This document shows, in pieces, positions 1 to 6,293 of a stretch of 30,250 nucleotides of DNA. This stretch comes from an uncultured Candidatus Melainabacteria bacterium (GTDB taxonomy: Bacteria; Cyanobacteriota; Vampirovibrionia; Gastranaerophilales; Gastranaerophilaceae). Location of the stretch: contig CAKUXM010000016.1 in the NCBI GenBank assembly GCA_934700335.1, forward strand, positions 1-30,250, written 5' to 3'. Position numbers and translations under genes: made by a program. The notes beneath the pieces are model-generated. The model saw nothing but the letters and a program-made list of their open reading frames with translations. It made no database searches and had not been told where the DNA came from. Position 1 is the first letter of the stretch; each line of letters starts with the position of its first letter.

Positions 1-5
1 AAAAA

Positions 6-18
6 TACTTTATATAAG
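6..18 (+). repeat. 13-bp direct repeat, copy 1 (partner at 151-163)
   Basis: The 13-mer tactttatataag occurs here and again at 151-163, exactly 145 bp apart. Both copies are followed by a purine-rich stretch beginning near a TAAG. The core TATATAAG resembles a -10 element, so these may be two promoters, or a remnant of a duplicated gene front. No convincing -35 accompanies either copy. Confidence 0.5.
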
Positions 19-54
19 TAAGGAAAATTATATTTATTTAGCGCATATTTTTTA

Positions 55-142
55 GCATTCAGCAAAAGCTGATTGCCGGAGACTTCTGGCTACTTTGTTA
101 AGAAATATGAACTTTTATGCAACAAAAAAGGCAATTTCTTAA
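55..142 (+). other. Foldable leader region upstream of the 55-aa gene
   Basis: Three hairpins can be drawn in a row. The first is 55-76, a GCA/TGC and TCAGC/GCTGA stem with one T-T mismatch and an AAAA loop. The second is 75-90, six pairs GCCGGA/TCTGGC with a GACT loop and one G-U pair; it shares two bases with the first, so the two compete slightly. The third is 98-142, nine pairs TTAAGAAAT/ATTTCTTAA with a 27-nt loop. I recognise no Rfam family. It could be a structured 5' leader of the gene at 194 or a separate small RNA. The rest of 1-193 is A/T-rich and shows nothing else. Confidence 0.35.
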
Positions 143-150
143 AACTTTTT

Positions 151-163
151 TACTTTATATAAG
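151..163 (+). repeat. 13-bp direct repeat, copy 2
   Basis: Second copy of tactttatataag (first at 6-18). It contains TATAAG 31 bases before the ATG at 194, a plausible -10 position for the 55-aa gene, although the -35 region (TTTCTT near 135-140) is weak. Confidence 0.45.
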
Positions 164-193
164 AGTAAGAGAGATTTAAGAGAGGCAAACATA

Positions 194-361
194 ATGGCAA
201 ACCAATTATTTTCACAAGTTGTAGCTGATTATTACAAAGCTTCTTCTGAATCAATCAACGCAGCTTCTAAAAAAGACGTTAGAAGAAAATCATTAAAAGG
301 TATTATGCAAGAATCATTCTTTCACGGTGCAAGCTACCTTGGTTCAAATTTTATCGCTTAA
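194..361 (+). CDS. Small protein of 55 aa, unknown function
   Basis: I do not recognise this family. The frame runs from an ATG preceded by a purine-rich GAGAGG about 6 nt upstream to a TAA at 359-361, giving 55 residues starting MANQLFSQVVADYYK and ending YLGSNFIA. It is amphipathic, probably helical and soluble, with a basic centre (KKDVRRKSLKG, residues 26-36) and no signal peptide or membrane segment. The codons (GCT, GTT, TCT, AAA, GAA) match those of the well-expressed genes here. A strong intrinsic terminator follows at 430, so it appears to be a single-gene transcript with a structured leader. Coding is inferred from the start, RBS, composition and terminator; conservation could not be tested. 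Confidence 0.65.
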   Translation: MANQLFSQVVADYYKASSESINAASKKDVRRKSLKGIMQESFFHGASYLGSNFIA

Positions 362-429
362 TTAAATAAGCACGGATTGGGAAATGGGTTAACAAAACGA
401 GGAAAAGGAAAAGGTATTTGTTTACAACA

Positions 430-451
430 GGGCTCGAAAGAGCCCTTTTTT
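430..451 (+). terminator. Intrinsic terminator after the 55-aa gene
   Basis: Perfect six-pair GC-rich stem GGGCTC/GAGCCC closed by a GAAA tetraloop, followed by six T residues. The 68 bases between the stop codon at 361 and this hairpin are purine-rich and hold no gene that I can see. Confidence 0.92.
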
Positions 452-477
452 ATTGAGTGCGTAACCTCTCACATTTG

Positions 478-558
478 AATTGTCCCCCAAAAAGTGGACA
501 ATTAACTCGCAAGTAAAAATTTTCTATACTCAATAGGAGTATGGAATGTCAGCTGTAT
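478..558 (-). mobile_element. Probable decayed 3' end of an IS3-family insertion sequence
   Basis: On the minus strand, 558-502 reads IQLTFHTPIEYRKFLLAS followed by TAA. This resembles the extreme C-terminus of IS3-family OrfB transposases, which typically carry a [YH]-x-TP-[IM]-E[YF] motif just before the stop. Directly after the stop lies ttgtccactttttggggga, similar to IS3-family terminal inverted repeats, with an internal 8-bp palindrome AATTGTCC (478-485) / GGACAATT (496-503). No upstream transposase sequence survives: the frame is open only to about 591 and the residues before the TPIEY motif are not transposase-like. The family assignment rests on a short motif and could be chance. Confidence 0.45.
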
Positions 559-561
559 ATT

Positions 562-591
562 TTGCAATAAAATCTTATTTTTTGTTATAAT
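562..591 (+). promoter_or_regulatory. Sigma70-type promoter of the lipM-like operon, predicted leaderless
   Basis: -35 TTGCAA (562-567), 18-nt spacer, -10 TATAAT (586-591). Only six nt separate the -10 from the ATG at 598, which places the expected transcription start on or within one base of the start codon. No Shine-Dalgarno sequence is present. Confidence 0.75.
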
Positions 592-597
592 CATCTT

Positions 598-1242
598 ATG
601 AAATTTATTCCATTCAAAATTTATACTGGCGAAGAAAATATGCAAATGGATTCTGATTTGTTAGACAATTCGATTGCTACAAACTTTCAAGAGCCTATTT
701 TTCGTCTTTACGGGTGGGCACCTAAGTGTATTTCTTTAGGTCGTAATCAGCTTGATAATTTTCTTGATTATGATTTTTTGAAATCTGAAAATATTGATGT
801 TGTTCGTCGTATTACTGGCGGACGTGCGCTTCTTCATGATATGGAAATAACTTATTCATTTATTTGTCCTGTATCTTATCTTAAAAATGGTGAATCTGTT
901 ACAAAATCTTATATTGAAATTTCTCAAATTTTAATTGATTTTTTCAAAAGATTTAATATTGAGTTAGATTTTGGTACAAATAATCCTATTCATACTAAAT
1001 TTAACTATTGTATGCTTGTTTCAACAGGTGCTGATTTATGTTACAAGGGTAAAAAGTTAATCGGTTCTGCGCAGTGTCGTAAACAAGGCTATATTTTACA
1101 ACACGGTTCAATTTTGTATGATTATGATGTGGACTTGTTGACAAAAATTTTTGGTGAAAAACCAGATTTAACCCATTTTACATCCTTGAAGGCAATTAAC
1201 CCAGATATATTTTTTATGTTACAATTATTAAATGAGTTTTGA
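598..1242 (+). CDS. LipM/LplA-family octanoyl- or lipoyl-transferase (short form)
   Basis: Member of the biotin/lipoate A/B ligase fold family, which attaches octanoyl or lipoyl groups to lipoyl domains such as GcvH or E2 subunits in the cytosol. Visible motifs: RRITGGRALLHD (residues 70-81, the RRxTGGRAVxHD lipoate-site signature), NYCML with Cys138 at the position of the LipM acyl-cysteine, and GKKLIGSAQ (151-159). Cys138 favours an octanoyltransferase (LipM-like) over an ATP-dependent ligase. At 214 aa it is shorter than LipM (about 280); the sequence after residue 190 is short and poorly matched, so the C-terminal part is missing. It begins a tight operon, overlapping the next gene by 11 bp, and its own promoter predicts a leaderless mRNA. 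Confidence 0.8.
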   Translation: MKFIPFKIYTGEENMQMDSDLLDNSIATNFQEPIFRLYGWAPKCISLGRNQLDNFLDYDFLKSENIDVVRRITGGRALLHDMEITYSFICPVSYLKNGESVTKSYIEISQILIDFFKRFNIELDFGTNNPIHTKFNYCMLVSTGADLCYKGKKLIGSAQCRKQGYILQHGSILYDYDVDLLTKIFGEKPDLTHFTSLKAINPDIFFMLQLLNEF

Positions 1243-2107
1243 TAATGTTGCTTACAATAAAATAATATCTCTTGTTGAAGGTGAAATTTCTTCTGTTAAG
1301 AATTTATTGTGTGAATTTAATTCAGTGTCAACTGAGTTTAACTCCTTTCTTGAAGATTTTATTTCTGCGCCTTCAAAGCATATTCGTTCGGTTATTGCCT
1401 TTTTGTTTCTAAGGGCGAATAATGTTGAAATTGATAAAAAACAAATTCTCTTACAGTCTGTAATTGAATTAATTCATAATGCAACGCTTATTCATGATGA
1501 TATTATTGATGAATCTGATGTACGTAGAAATTTACCAACTTTTAACAAAAAGTTTGATAATTCAATTGCTGTGATTGCTGGTGATTATTTATTATCGATT
1601 GCTTTGAAAAAAATATTATCTTTGAATAATTCAGAGATTTTAGGACTATTTGCAAAAGCTATTGAAAATATGTGTATGGGTGAAATTTCTCAGTATTTTT
1701 CAAAATACAAAATGCCTACAATTTATGAATATATTGAAAAATCTAGGGCAAAAACAGCTTCTCTTTTTGAGGCTTCTTTAGTTTCAGCATCAATTCTTGC
1801 TGGGTTGAACAAATCTGTTTCTGAAAATTTTGCTAATAATTTTGGTATAGCTTTTCAAATAAGAGATGATATTTTAAATTTTTCAAACAACGACAACAAA
1901 CCTGTTAATAATGATTTTGAAAAAGGTATTTATACTGCGCCAGCCATTTATGCTGAATGCGATTTGAAGAATATTTCGTTAGGTATTGAAAAAGCTTCCC
2001 AATTGTTAGATAATTATCTTGTTAATACTCGTGAGGTATTAAGTAATTTGGATAAAAATGTTTATTCAAAAGCACTTTTGGAAATCTTGGATTTACTTAA
2101 ATTATGA
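1232..2107 (+). CDS. Trans-polyprenyl diphosphate synthase, divergent
   Basis: All-alpha isoprenyl synthase of the IspA/IspB/HepS family, condensing isopentenyl diphosphate onto allylic diphosphates for quinone side chains or other isoprenoids. The first aspartate-rich motif is intact (DDIID, residues 89-93, within LIHDDIIDESDVRRN). AGDYLLS follows at 116-122. The second motif reads RDDILNF (211-217), with Asn216 where DDxxD expects Asp. The usual GKRxRP is replaced by SKHIRS (48-53), keeping only the Lys and Arg. At 291 aa it is shorter than typical long-chain synthases (about 320). It overlaps the upstream gene by 11 bp and lepB by 4 bp (ATGA), implying translational coupling. Product chain length cannot be told from sequence. 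The odd second motif could mean altered specificity or a regulatory subunit of a heteromeric enzyme. Confidence 0.85.
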   Translation: MSFDNVAYNKIISLVEGEISSVKNLLCEFNSVSTEFNSFLEDFISAPSKHIRSVIAFLFLRANNVEIDKKQILLQSVIELIHNATLIHDDIIDESDVRRNLPTFNKKFDNSIAVIAGDYLLSIALKKILSLNNSEILGLFAKAIENMCMGEISQYFSKYKMPTIYEYIEKSRAKTASLFEASLVSASILAGLNKSVSENFANNFGIAFQIRDDILNFSNNDNKPVNNDFEKGIYTAPAIYAECDLKNISLGIEKASQLLDNYLVNTREVLSNLDKNVYSKALLEILDLLKL

Positions 2108-2745
2108 ATTTAGAAGTTTACAAAGAATTATTTAACAAGTATTATAAAAAAATTAAACCTGCAATGAAAGAGACAATCGAAACAGTAGTTTTCGTAATTG
2201 TTATGGTCATAATTATTCGTTTCTTTATTGGTGAAATTCGTTGGATTCCTTCTGGGTCTATGAAACCAACTTTGATTGAAGGCGATAGAATTTTTGTAGA
2301 AAGATTTTCAAGATTTTATTCAACTCCAAAACGTGGTGATGTTATGGTGTTTTATCCACCATTCCAAGATTTGAAATATACACCAATTAAGACTTTCCAA
2401 AGATTGACAGGGTTTTTCTGTAAAGATATAGCATATATTAAACGTGTTGTTGGTATGCCTGGTGATAAATTAGAAGTTAAAAAATCAGCAGATGGCAAGT
2501 ATAATGTTTATATTAATGATGAAAAATTAGCTGAACCATACGTAATGAGCGAATATGATTATATTCCTTGTTCTGAAAGAATGTTTTGTGGTCCAATGAT
2601 TGTTCCTGAACATCAATATTTTATGATGGGAGATAATAGGGGAAACTCTCAAGATAGTAGATTTTGGGGCTTTTTACCAGAAGATAGATTTATAGGTAAA
2701 GCGACTTTCTTGTTCTGGCCAGTTTGGAGAATGAAAGGTCTGTAA
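2104..2745 (+). CDS. lepB: Signal peptidase I
   Basis: Membrane serine protease of family S26 that removes signal peptides from exported proteins outside the membrane. One N-terminal membrane segment (about 26-43) anchors it. The catalytic serine is in box B, PSGSMKPTL (Ser52). The general-base lysine is in YIKRVVGMPGD (Lys113). The C-terminal signature MGDNRGNSQDSRFWG is also present. Length (213 aa) is normal for a single-anchor form. An insertion between boxes C and D (around 86-110, QDLKYTPIKTFQRLTGFFCKD) is longer than in minimal enzymes. The ATG overlaps the upstream stop as ATGA, so it is translationally coupled. It is a likely processing enzyme for the exported protein at 3690. Confidence 0.95.
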   Translation: MNLEVYKELFNKYYKKIKPAMKETIETVVFVIVMVIIIRFFIGEIRWIPSGSMKPTLIEGDRIFVERFSRFYSTPKRGDVMVFYPPFQDLKYTPIKTFQRLTGFFCKDIAYIKRVVGMPGDKLEVKKSADGKYNVYINDEKLAEPYVMSEYDYIPCSERMFCGPMIVPEHQYFMMGDNRGNSQDSRFWGFLPEDRFIGKATFLFWPVWRMKGL

Positions 2746-2797
2746 GGACTTAACTCTGTCGATGTTTCAGGCATGAGTAATGTCTGTCTTATTACAC

Positions 2798-2810
2798 TTA
2801 AAATGTCGAT
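2798..2810 (+). repeat. 13-bp direct repeat of the tRNA-Leu 5' end
   Basis: The 13-mer ttaaaatgtcgat occurs here and at 2888-2900, exactly 90 bp apart; the second copy carries the first six bases of the tRNA-Leu acceptor stem. A shorter copy, tgtcgatg, is at about 2754-2761. This suggests duplication of the tRNA front or a remnant of one, but what follows here does not fold as a tRNA. Confidence 0.5.
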
Positions 2811-2831
2811 GTGATGACAAACCGGAGCTTT

Positions 2832-2913
2832 GCGGAGGTAGTCCAATTAAGACCATTCCGCCTTAATAAAATTTGAAAATTGAATAATTAAAATGTCGAT
2901 ATGGCGGAATGGT
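2832..2913 (+). other. Mutually exclusive pairing elements upstream of and inside tRNA-Leu
   Basis: Segment 2852-2862 (accattccgcc) can pair upstream with 2832-2839 (GCGGA + GGT, eight pairs with a two-base bulge). It can also pair downstream, over 11 perfect pairs, with 2903-2913 (ggcggaatggt), the D-arm of the tRNA. The second pairing would disrupt tRNA folding. The remainder of 2746-2894 has no gene. Confidence 0.4.
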
Positions 2914-2975
2914 AGACGTGCATGCTTGAGGTGCATGTGGTGAAAGCCGTGAGGGTTCAAGTCCCTCTATCGACA
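2895..2975 (+). tRNA. tRNA-Leu (anticodon GAG)
   Basis: Type II cloverleaf with all parts visible. Acceptor stem GTCGATA (2895-2901) pairs with TATCGAC (2968-2974), with discriminator A2975. The D-arm is GGCGGAATGGTAGACG-like. The anticodon stem CATGC/GCATG encloses the loop TTGAGGT, giving anticodon GAG. A long variable arm (TGGTGAAAGCCGT) follows. The T-arm is GAGGG-TTCAAGT-CCCTC. CCA is not encoded; five T residues follow at once. It sits between lepB and plsY on the same strand. Confidence 0.97.
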
Positions 2976-3026
2976 TTTTTCTTTATTTATGATAGATTTT
3001 TCTTGTACAAAATAGGAGATTTTATT

Positions 3027-3647
3027 ATGTTAAGTACAGCAATTTTATCATATATTTTAGTAGCTTTAGCTGTTTTAGTTGGTGCATATCTTATAGGTTC
3101 TTTTCCAACTGGTTATGTCGTAGTTAAAGCTCTTGCTCATCAAGATATCAGAGAAATCGGTTCTGGTTCTACAGGCGCTACAAATGTTAAACGTGTACTA
3201 GGTTTTAAATGGTTTGTTATAGTTCTTTTAACTGATGCAATCAAAGGTATTATCCCAGTAGTTGCTGCAACTTACATTGACTATTCCTTAATCAACGGTA
3301 TCTTACCTGTTTTAGCTGCAGTTGGTGTAATCATTGGACACAGTAAACCTATTTTCTTAAAGTTTCATGGAGGTAAATCTGTTGCTACTGGTGTTGGTAC
3401 AATCTTAGCTTTAAACTGGTTAGTAGGTCTTACAATTGCTTTTATTTGGGTAACAATTACTTATTTTTCAAAATATGTTTCTGTAGGTTCTATAATCGCC
3501 GTTTGGGTTTCTCCATTCTTAATGTATGCCCTTGATATGCCAATGGCTTATGTCGCTTATTGCGCATTGGGTGCTCTTTATATTACTATTTTGCACAAAG
3601 ACAATATCAAAAGATTATTAAAACACGAAGAAAATAAAGTCCGCTAA
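3027..3647 (+). CDS. plsY: Acyl-phosphate glycerol-3-phosphate acyltransferase
   Basis: Integral membrane enzyme that makes lysophosphatidic acid from acyl-phosphate and glycerol 3-phosphate, the first acylation step of phospholipid synthesis. Family signatures are present: YLIGSFPTGY (21-30), the phosphate loop GSGSTGATNVKRVLG (45-59), and HSKPIFLKFHGGKSVATGVGT (105-125). About five hydrophobic segments are seen and the length (206 aa) is normal. The frame is open upstream to 2922, but that part lies inside tRNA-Leu. The ATG at 3027 has a clear AGGAG seven bases upstream and starts directly at the first membrane segment, so it is the start used. A lysine-rich tail (HKDNIKRLLKHEENKVR) is cytosolic. 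Confidence 0.95.
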   Translation: MLSTAILSYILVALAVLVGAYLIGSFPTGYVVVKALAHQDIREIGSGSTGATNVKRVLGFKWFVIVLLTDAIKGIIPVVAATYIDYSLINGILPVLAAVGVIIGHSKPIFLKFHGGKSVATGVGTILALNWLVGLTIAFIWVTITYFSKYVSVGSIIAVWVSPFLMYALDMPMAYVAYCALGALYITILHKDNIKRLLKHEENKVR

Positions 3648-3654
3648 ACGTAGG

Positions 3655-3682
3655 TTGTCTTTTTTGTTAAATACATTAAAAT
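3655..3682 (+). promoter_or_regulatory. Promoter of the secreted protein gene, predicted leaderless
   Basis: -35 TTGTCT (3655-3660), 16-nt spacer, -10 TAAAAT (3677-3682), then seven bases (attttat) to the ATG at 3690. No Shine-Dalgarno sequence. Confidence 0.6.
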
Positions 3683-3689
3683 ATTTTAT

Positions 3690-4262
3690 ATGAAAAGACT
3701 TTTATATTTGTTATTAATATCTTTTGTATTATTCTCCATTCCTGCACACGCAGAGACTGATGAGGATTATATTGAAATATATAACAATTTAATGCCTGCA
3801 AAATTTTCTTTTATACATGGAATTGACCCTGATCAATATTATGATATGCAATCTTATGCGTATACTCCGTATCCGTTGTTTAGATTGAATTCACCGTTGT
3901 ATTTTAAAGGTACAACAATTGAACCAGGGTATTATTTGCTAACTCCACGTGAGCACGACGGGGATTGGTATATTTTGTTCAAAGAAAATGGCAAAATAAA
4001 ATATTATATTCCTTGTTATAACAGGGACATTGTACCTCTAGGCTTTTACGAGGCACATTTGCCTAAACCTAAATTAACTTTTACTCAAAAGGTACATATT
4101 CAGTTCATTGCAGCTGTTGGTAGAATATCTAGTTCATCAAAAAGAAGATCAGCTCCAAAAACATATTTAGAAGTTGATGAACTAGACAACCAATTTTACT
4201 CTGTTGTCGTATATTATGGCGATTTTAGATATCATTTGATATTAAAAGCTTCACCAAATTAA
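3690..4262 (+). CDS. Exported protein of unknown function
   Basis: Not recognised. The first 21 residues form a classical signal peptide: basic MKR, hydrophobic LLYLLLISFVLFSI, and cleavage site PAHA before ETDEDY. There is no lipobox cysteine. The mature 169-residue part is rich in Tyr and Pro. It contains GTTIEPGYYLLTPREHDGDWYILFKENGKI-type sequence (about 71-100), reminiscent of a small beta-barrel or SH3-like fold in which a peptide is displayed and read out. A serine/basic patch SSSSKRRSAPK follows at about 147-157. It is a monocistronic unit; the convergent gene ends 19 bp downstream with no evident terminator between them. Confidence 0.75.
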   Translation: MKRLLYLLLISFVLFSIPAHAETDEDYIEIYNNLMPAKFSFIHGIDPDQYYDMQSYAYTPYPLFRLNSPLYFKGTTIEPGYYLLTPREHDGDWYILFKENGKIKYYIPCYNRDIVPLGFYEAHLPKPKLTFTQKVHIQFIAAVGRISSSSKRRSAPKTYLEVDELDNQFYSVVVYYGDFRYHLILKASPN

Positions 4263-4281
4263 TTCAGATAAAGATAGAAAA

Positions 4282-4650
4282 TTAATCTAAGCTATCTTCA
4301 TCTTCTTTGATTTTAGTAACAACCATTTTTGCCATTTCTTTAGCAATAATGTGTTGTGTTGTTTCCGGACAATTTTGTAACATGTTCATAGCAGTTTTTA
4401 AAGTGTTATCAATATCGTACCATCTGCCGTTTCTACTGTCGCTTTGACCAGAACTTACTGCAGTGATTAAGTCTTCAACTGCTTCAAATTTTTCACTTTC
4501 AATATTGTGTTCGATGATAATTTTAATCAAATTTAGAGCTATTCTAATTTGAGTTCCGTCATCTGATTGCTCAAGTGTTTGCATTGCTTGTGATAAAACT
4601 GGGTCTTTATCATACCAACGACGTGATTGTGAGCTGTATTCTTCTTTCAT
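4282..4650 (-). CDS. Small protein with a duplicated RWYD unit, in the fixCX operon
   Basis: Function unknown. The 122-residue product is two tandem copies of one unit of about 45 residues. Unit 1 begins RRWYDKDPVLSQAMQTLEQ and unit 2 begins GRWYDIDNTLKTAMNMLQN. Both share R-W-Y-D-x-D-x-x-L-x-x-A-M-x-x-L, followed by a helix ending in hydrophobic residues (NLIKIIIEHNI; EMAKMVVTKI). It is probably all-helical and cytosolic. The frame is open back to 4710 inside fixX, but the ATG at 4650 has GGAGG five bases upstream. A second ATG at 4662 overlaps the fixX stop (TAATG) and is the alternative start. Position as third gene after fixC and fixX suggests a role with that electron-transfer pair; that is inference only. 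Confidence 0.75.
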   Translation of the reverse strand: MKEEYSSQSRRWYDKDPVLSQAMQTLEQSDDGTQIRIALNLIKIIIEHNIESEKFEAVEDLITAVSSGQSDSRNGRWYDIDNTLKTAMNMLQNCPETTQHIIAKEMAKMVVTKIKEDEDSLD

Positions 4651-4661
4651 TTCTGCCTCCA

Positions 4662-4937
4662 TTAACCGAATTTGTAGGTTACTCCTTTTGTACCTTTTGG
4701 GTATTGCCATTCTAAACTTTTTTTCTCACATGCTATTCTGCATGCTCCGCATTCTAAACAGTTTTCATAATTTATAATAAGTCTGTTTTCTTCTGCGTTC
4801 CATTCGTACACATTTGCAGGGCAAATAGTTGTACAAATTTTTGATTTGCAGTTTCTGCAATCATTAATATTTACTTTTAAATGAGAGTTCTCATCTGTTT
4901 CATATTTGATTTTAGCAAGTCTGTCATCTATGTTCAT
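4662..4937 (-). CDS. fixX: FixX-type ferredoxin-like protein
   Basis: Small iron-sulfur partner of FixC. In the ETF:quinone oxidoreductase family the iron-sulfur domain is fused to the flavoprotein; in Fix systems it is this separate subunit. Cysteines are arranged as CxxCxxxxCxxxCP (about residues 28-41) and CLECGACRIACEKKSLEWQ. The second cluster and the ending EWQYPKGTKGVTYKFG match the FixX signature closely (LECGTCR ... WEYPRGTFGVEFRYG). The start at 4937 is chosen because its ATG overlaps the fixC stop as ATGA and gives the usual N-terminus MNIDDRLAKIKY. A start 15 bases upstream is open but less likely. The protein is 91 aa. Confidence 0.92.
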   Translation of the reverse strand: MNIDDRLAKIKYETDENSHLKVNINDCRNCKSKICTTICPANVYEWNAEENRLIINYENCLECGACRIACEKKSLEWQYPKGTKGVTYKFG

Positions 4938-6232
4938 TTTAAAATCCCCCATACGAGTTTTAAAACATTTAGACCGTCTTTTAATAAGCCAGTAAGACCT
5001 CTTTCTTTTAAGGTTGTAAAAATAAAGTTTCTAAATTTATTTCTCTTAGCTATGCTATCAACCTCTATAAACATTTTAAAGAATTTATTGATTTTGCGCA
5101 AGTAATAGTTTAAGAATGATTTACTATTTTTGTGCATAATGTCCATTAAGTCTTTATATGACTTCATATCAGCTATTACAAAAGATTTGTCAAGTTTCTT
5201 TTTGTAAAGAGAAAGTGTACGTTTTGTGAAGTCATTTTTGTTAATTGCTATGATTGCAGTTTCACCAGCAAACTTACCTGAAATCATGGCAAGGTTTGTA
5301 CCTTCCCAATGAAGATTATTAACAAGGCATGCGCTGTCTCCAACTATCATTACTCCGTCTGCATAAAGTTTAGGTATTGATTTGTAACCACCTTCTGGGA
5401 TAAGGTGTGCAGAATATTCTAGAAGTTCGCCACCTTCTATGAATGATGAAATTGATTGATGACTTTTTAATTTGTCTAAAAGTTCATAAGGTTTTATTTT
5501 CGTTTTTATAAGTTCACTTAGGGTTATACCTAGACCAAGTGTTACAGTGTCTTTGTTTGTGTACATGTAACCAAGACCAAGTTCTCCAAGCATTGGATAT
5601 CCGAAAATTTCTGTGATGCAACCTTCGTTGTCTTTTAGATTAAATCTTTCGTTGATTTTTTCTTGACCTATTTTGTATACTTCTTTTATGCCAAGTGCTA
5701 CATTTTTAGGACTAAAATCTTTTCTTAAACCGATTTGTCGTGCTAGAAGTGAGTTTACACCGTCTGCAAGTATTACTATGTCTGCATAGTAGTCTTCAAG
5801 CTCTGTTTTTACACCAATTACTTTTTTCTTTTTTAAAATTAATTCTTTAACGACTGTTTGCGTAACAAGAATTACACCTGCTTTTTTAGCTTCTTCTGCA
5901 AGCCAACGGTCGAATTTTGAACGAATTACACTGTAACTGTTAGAATGAAGTGTGTTGTCTCTATATGTAACAGTTGTAGAGTCTGTTTCGGCAAGAATTG
6001 TGTAATTATGTTTGATGTTGTTTCTTTCTAGAGGAGCTGTTTTTTCAAAATCTGGAAAAATTTCTTTAGTTGGCTGAGTGTAGATTGCGCCTCCAAACAT
6101 ATTTTTAGAACCAGAGAAATTTCCACGTTCTATTAAGATAACTTCTTTACCGCTTTTTGCAATTGTAATAGCTGCTGAAATGCCGGCTGGCCCACCGCCA
6201 ACAACTATTACTTGGGTTTTGTTTTCTTTCAT
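4934..6232 (-). CDS. fixC: FixC-type electron-transfer flavoprotein:quinone oxidoreductase
   Basis: FAD-dependent oxidoreductase that passes electrons between an electron-transfer flavoprotein (FixAB/ETF) and the quinone pool or a low-potential acceptor, acting at the membrane face. The N-terminal dinucleotide fold is VIVVGGGPAGISAAITIAKSG (8-28), with GGGPAG at 12-17 and the acidic strand end LIERG. The second FAD signature VILADGVNSLLARQIG follows, then GVMIVGDSACLVNNLHWEGTNLAMISG, which matches the ETF-QO family GDAAG-like motif with Trp-Glu-Gly-Thr. Length (432 aa) is normal for FixC. fixA and fixB are not in this window, so the electron donor is encoded elsewhere. It has its own promoter, predicted leaderless, downstream of the aminotransferase gene. 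Confidence 0.92.
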   Translation of the reverse strand: MKENKTQVIVVGGGPAGISAAITIAKSGKEVILIERGNFSGSKNMFGGAIYTQPTKEIFPDFEKTAPLERNNIKHNYTILAETDSTTVTYRDNTLHSNSYSVIRSKFDRWLAEEAKKAGVILVTQTVVKELILKKKKVIGVKTELEDYYADIVILADGVNSLLARQIGLRKDFSPKNVALGIKEVYKIGQEKINERFNLKDNEGCITEIFGYPMLGELGLGYMYTNKDTVTLGLGITLSELIKTKIKPYELLDKLKSHQSISSFIEGGELLEYSAHLIPEGGYKSIPKLYADGVMIVGDSACLVNNLHWEGTNLAMISGKFAGETAIIAINKNDFTKRTLSLYKKKLDKSFVIADMKSYKDLMDIMHKNSKSFLNYYLRKINKFFKMFIEVDSIAKRNKFRNFIFTTLKERGLTGLLKDGLNVLKLVWGILK

Positions 6233-6239
6233 GTATTTA

Positions 6240-6268
6240 ATTATACATTATTTTTTAGGTTTGTACAA
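6240..6268 (-). promoter_or_regulatory. Promoter of fixC operon, predicted leaderless
   Basis: Reading the minus strand: -35 TTGTAC (6268-6263), exactly 17 nt spacer, -10 TATAAT (6245-6240), then seven bases (taaatac) to the ATG at 6232. Near-consensus, with no Shine-Dalgarno sequence. It means fixCX is transcribed independently of the upstream aminotransferase. Confidence 0.85.
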
Positions 6269-6293
6269 ATCTGACATTTATAAGCTAGAATTT

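Noticed and set aside
2746..2894. T-box, SRP RNA or second tRNA upstream of tRNA-Leu
   Set aside because: No T-box consensus, no SRP domain IV sequence and no cloverleaf could be drawn despite the repeated acceptor-stem bases.
2922..3026. N-terminal extension of plsY by 35 codons
   Set aside because: It reads through tRNA-Leu; the ATG at 3027 has a good Shine-Dalgarno sequence and fits the family N-terminus.
4651..4710. Longer start for the RWYD protein inside fixX
   Set aside because: A strong GGAGG is placed for the ATG at 4650; the extra residues overlap the conserved end of fixX in another frame.
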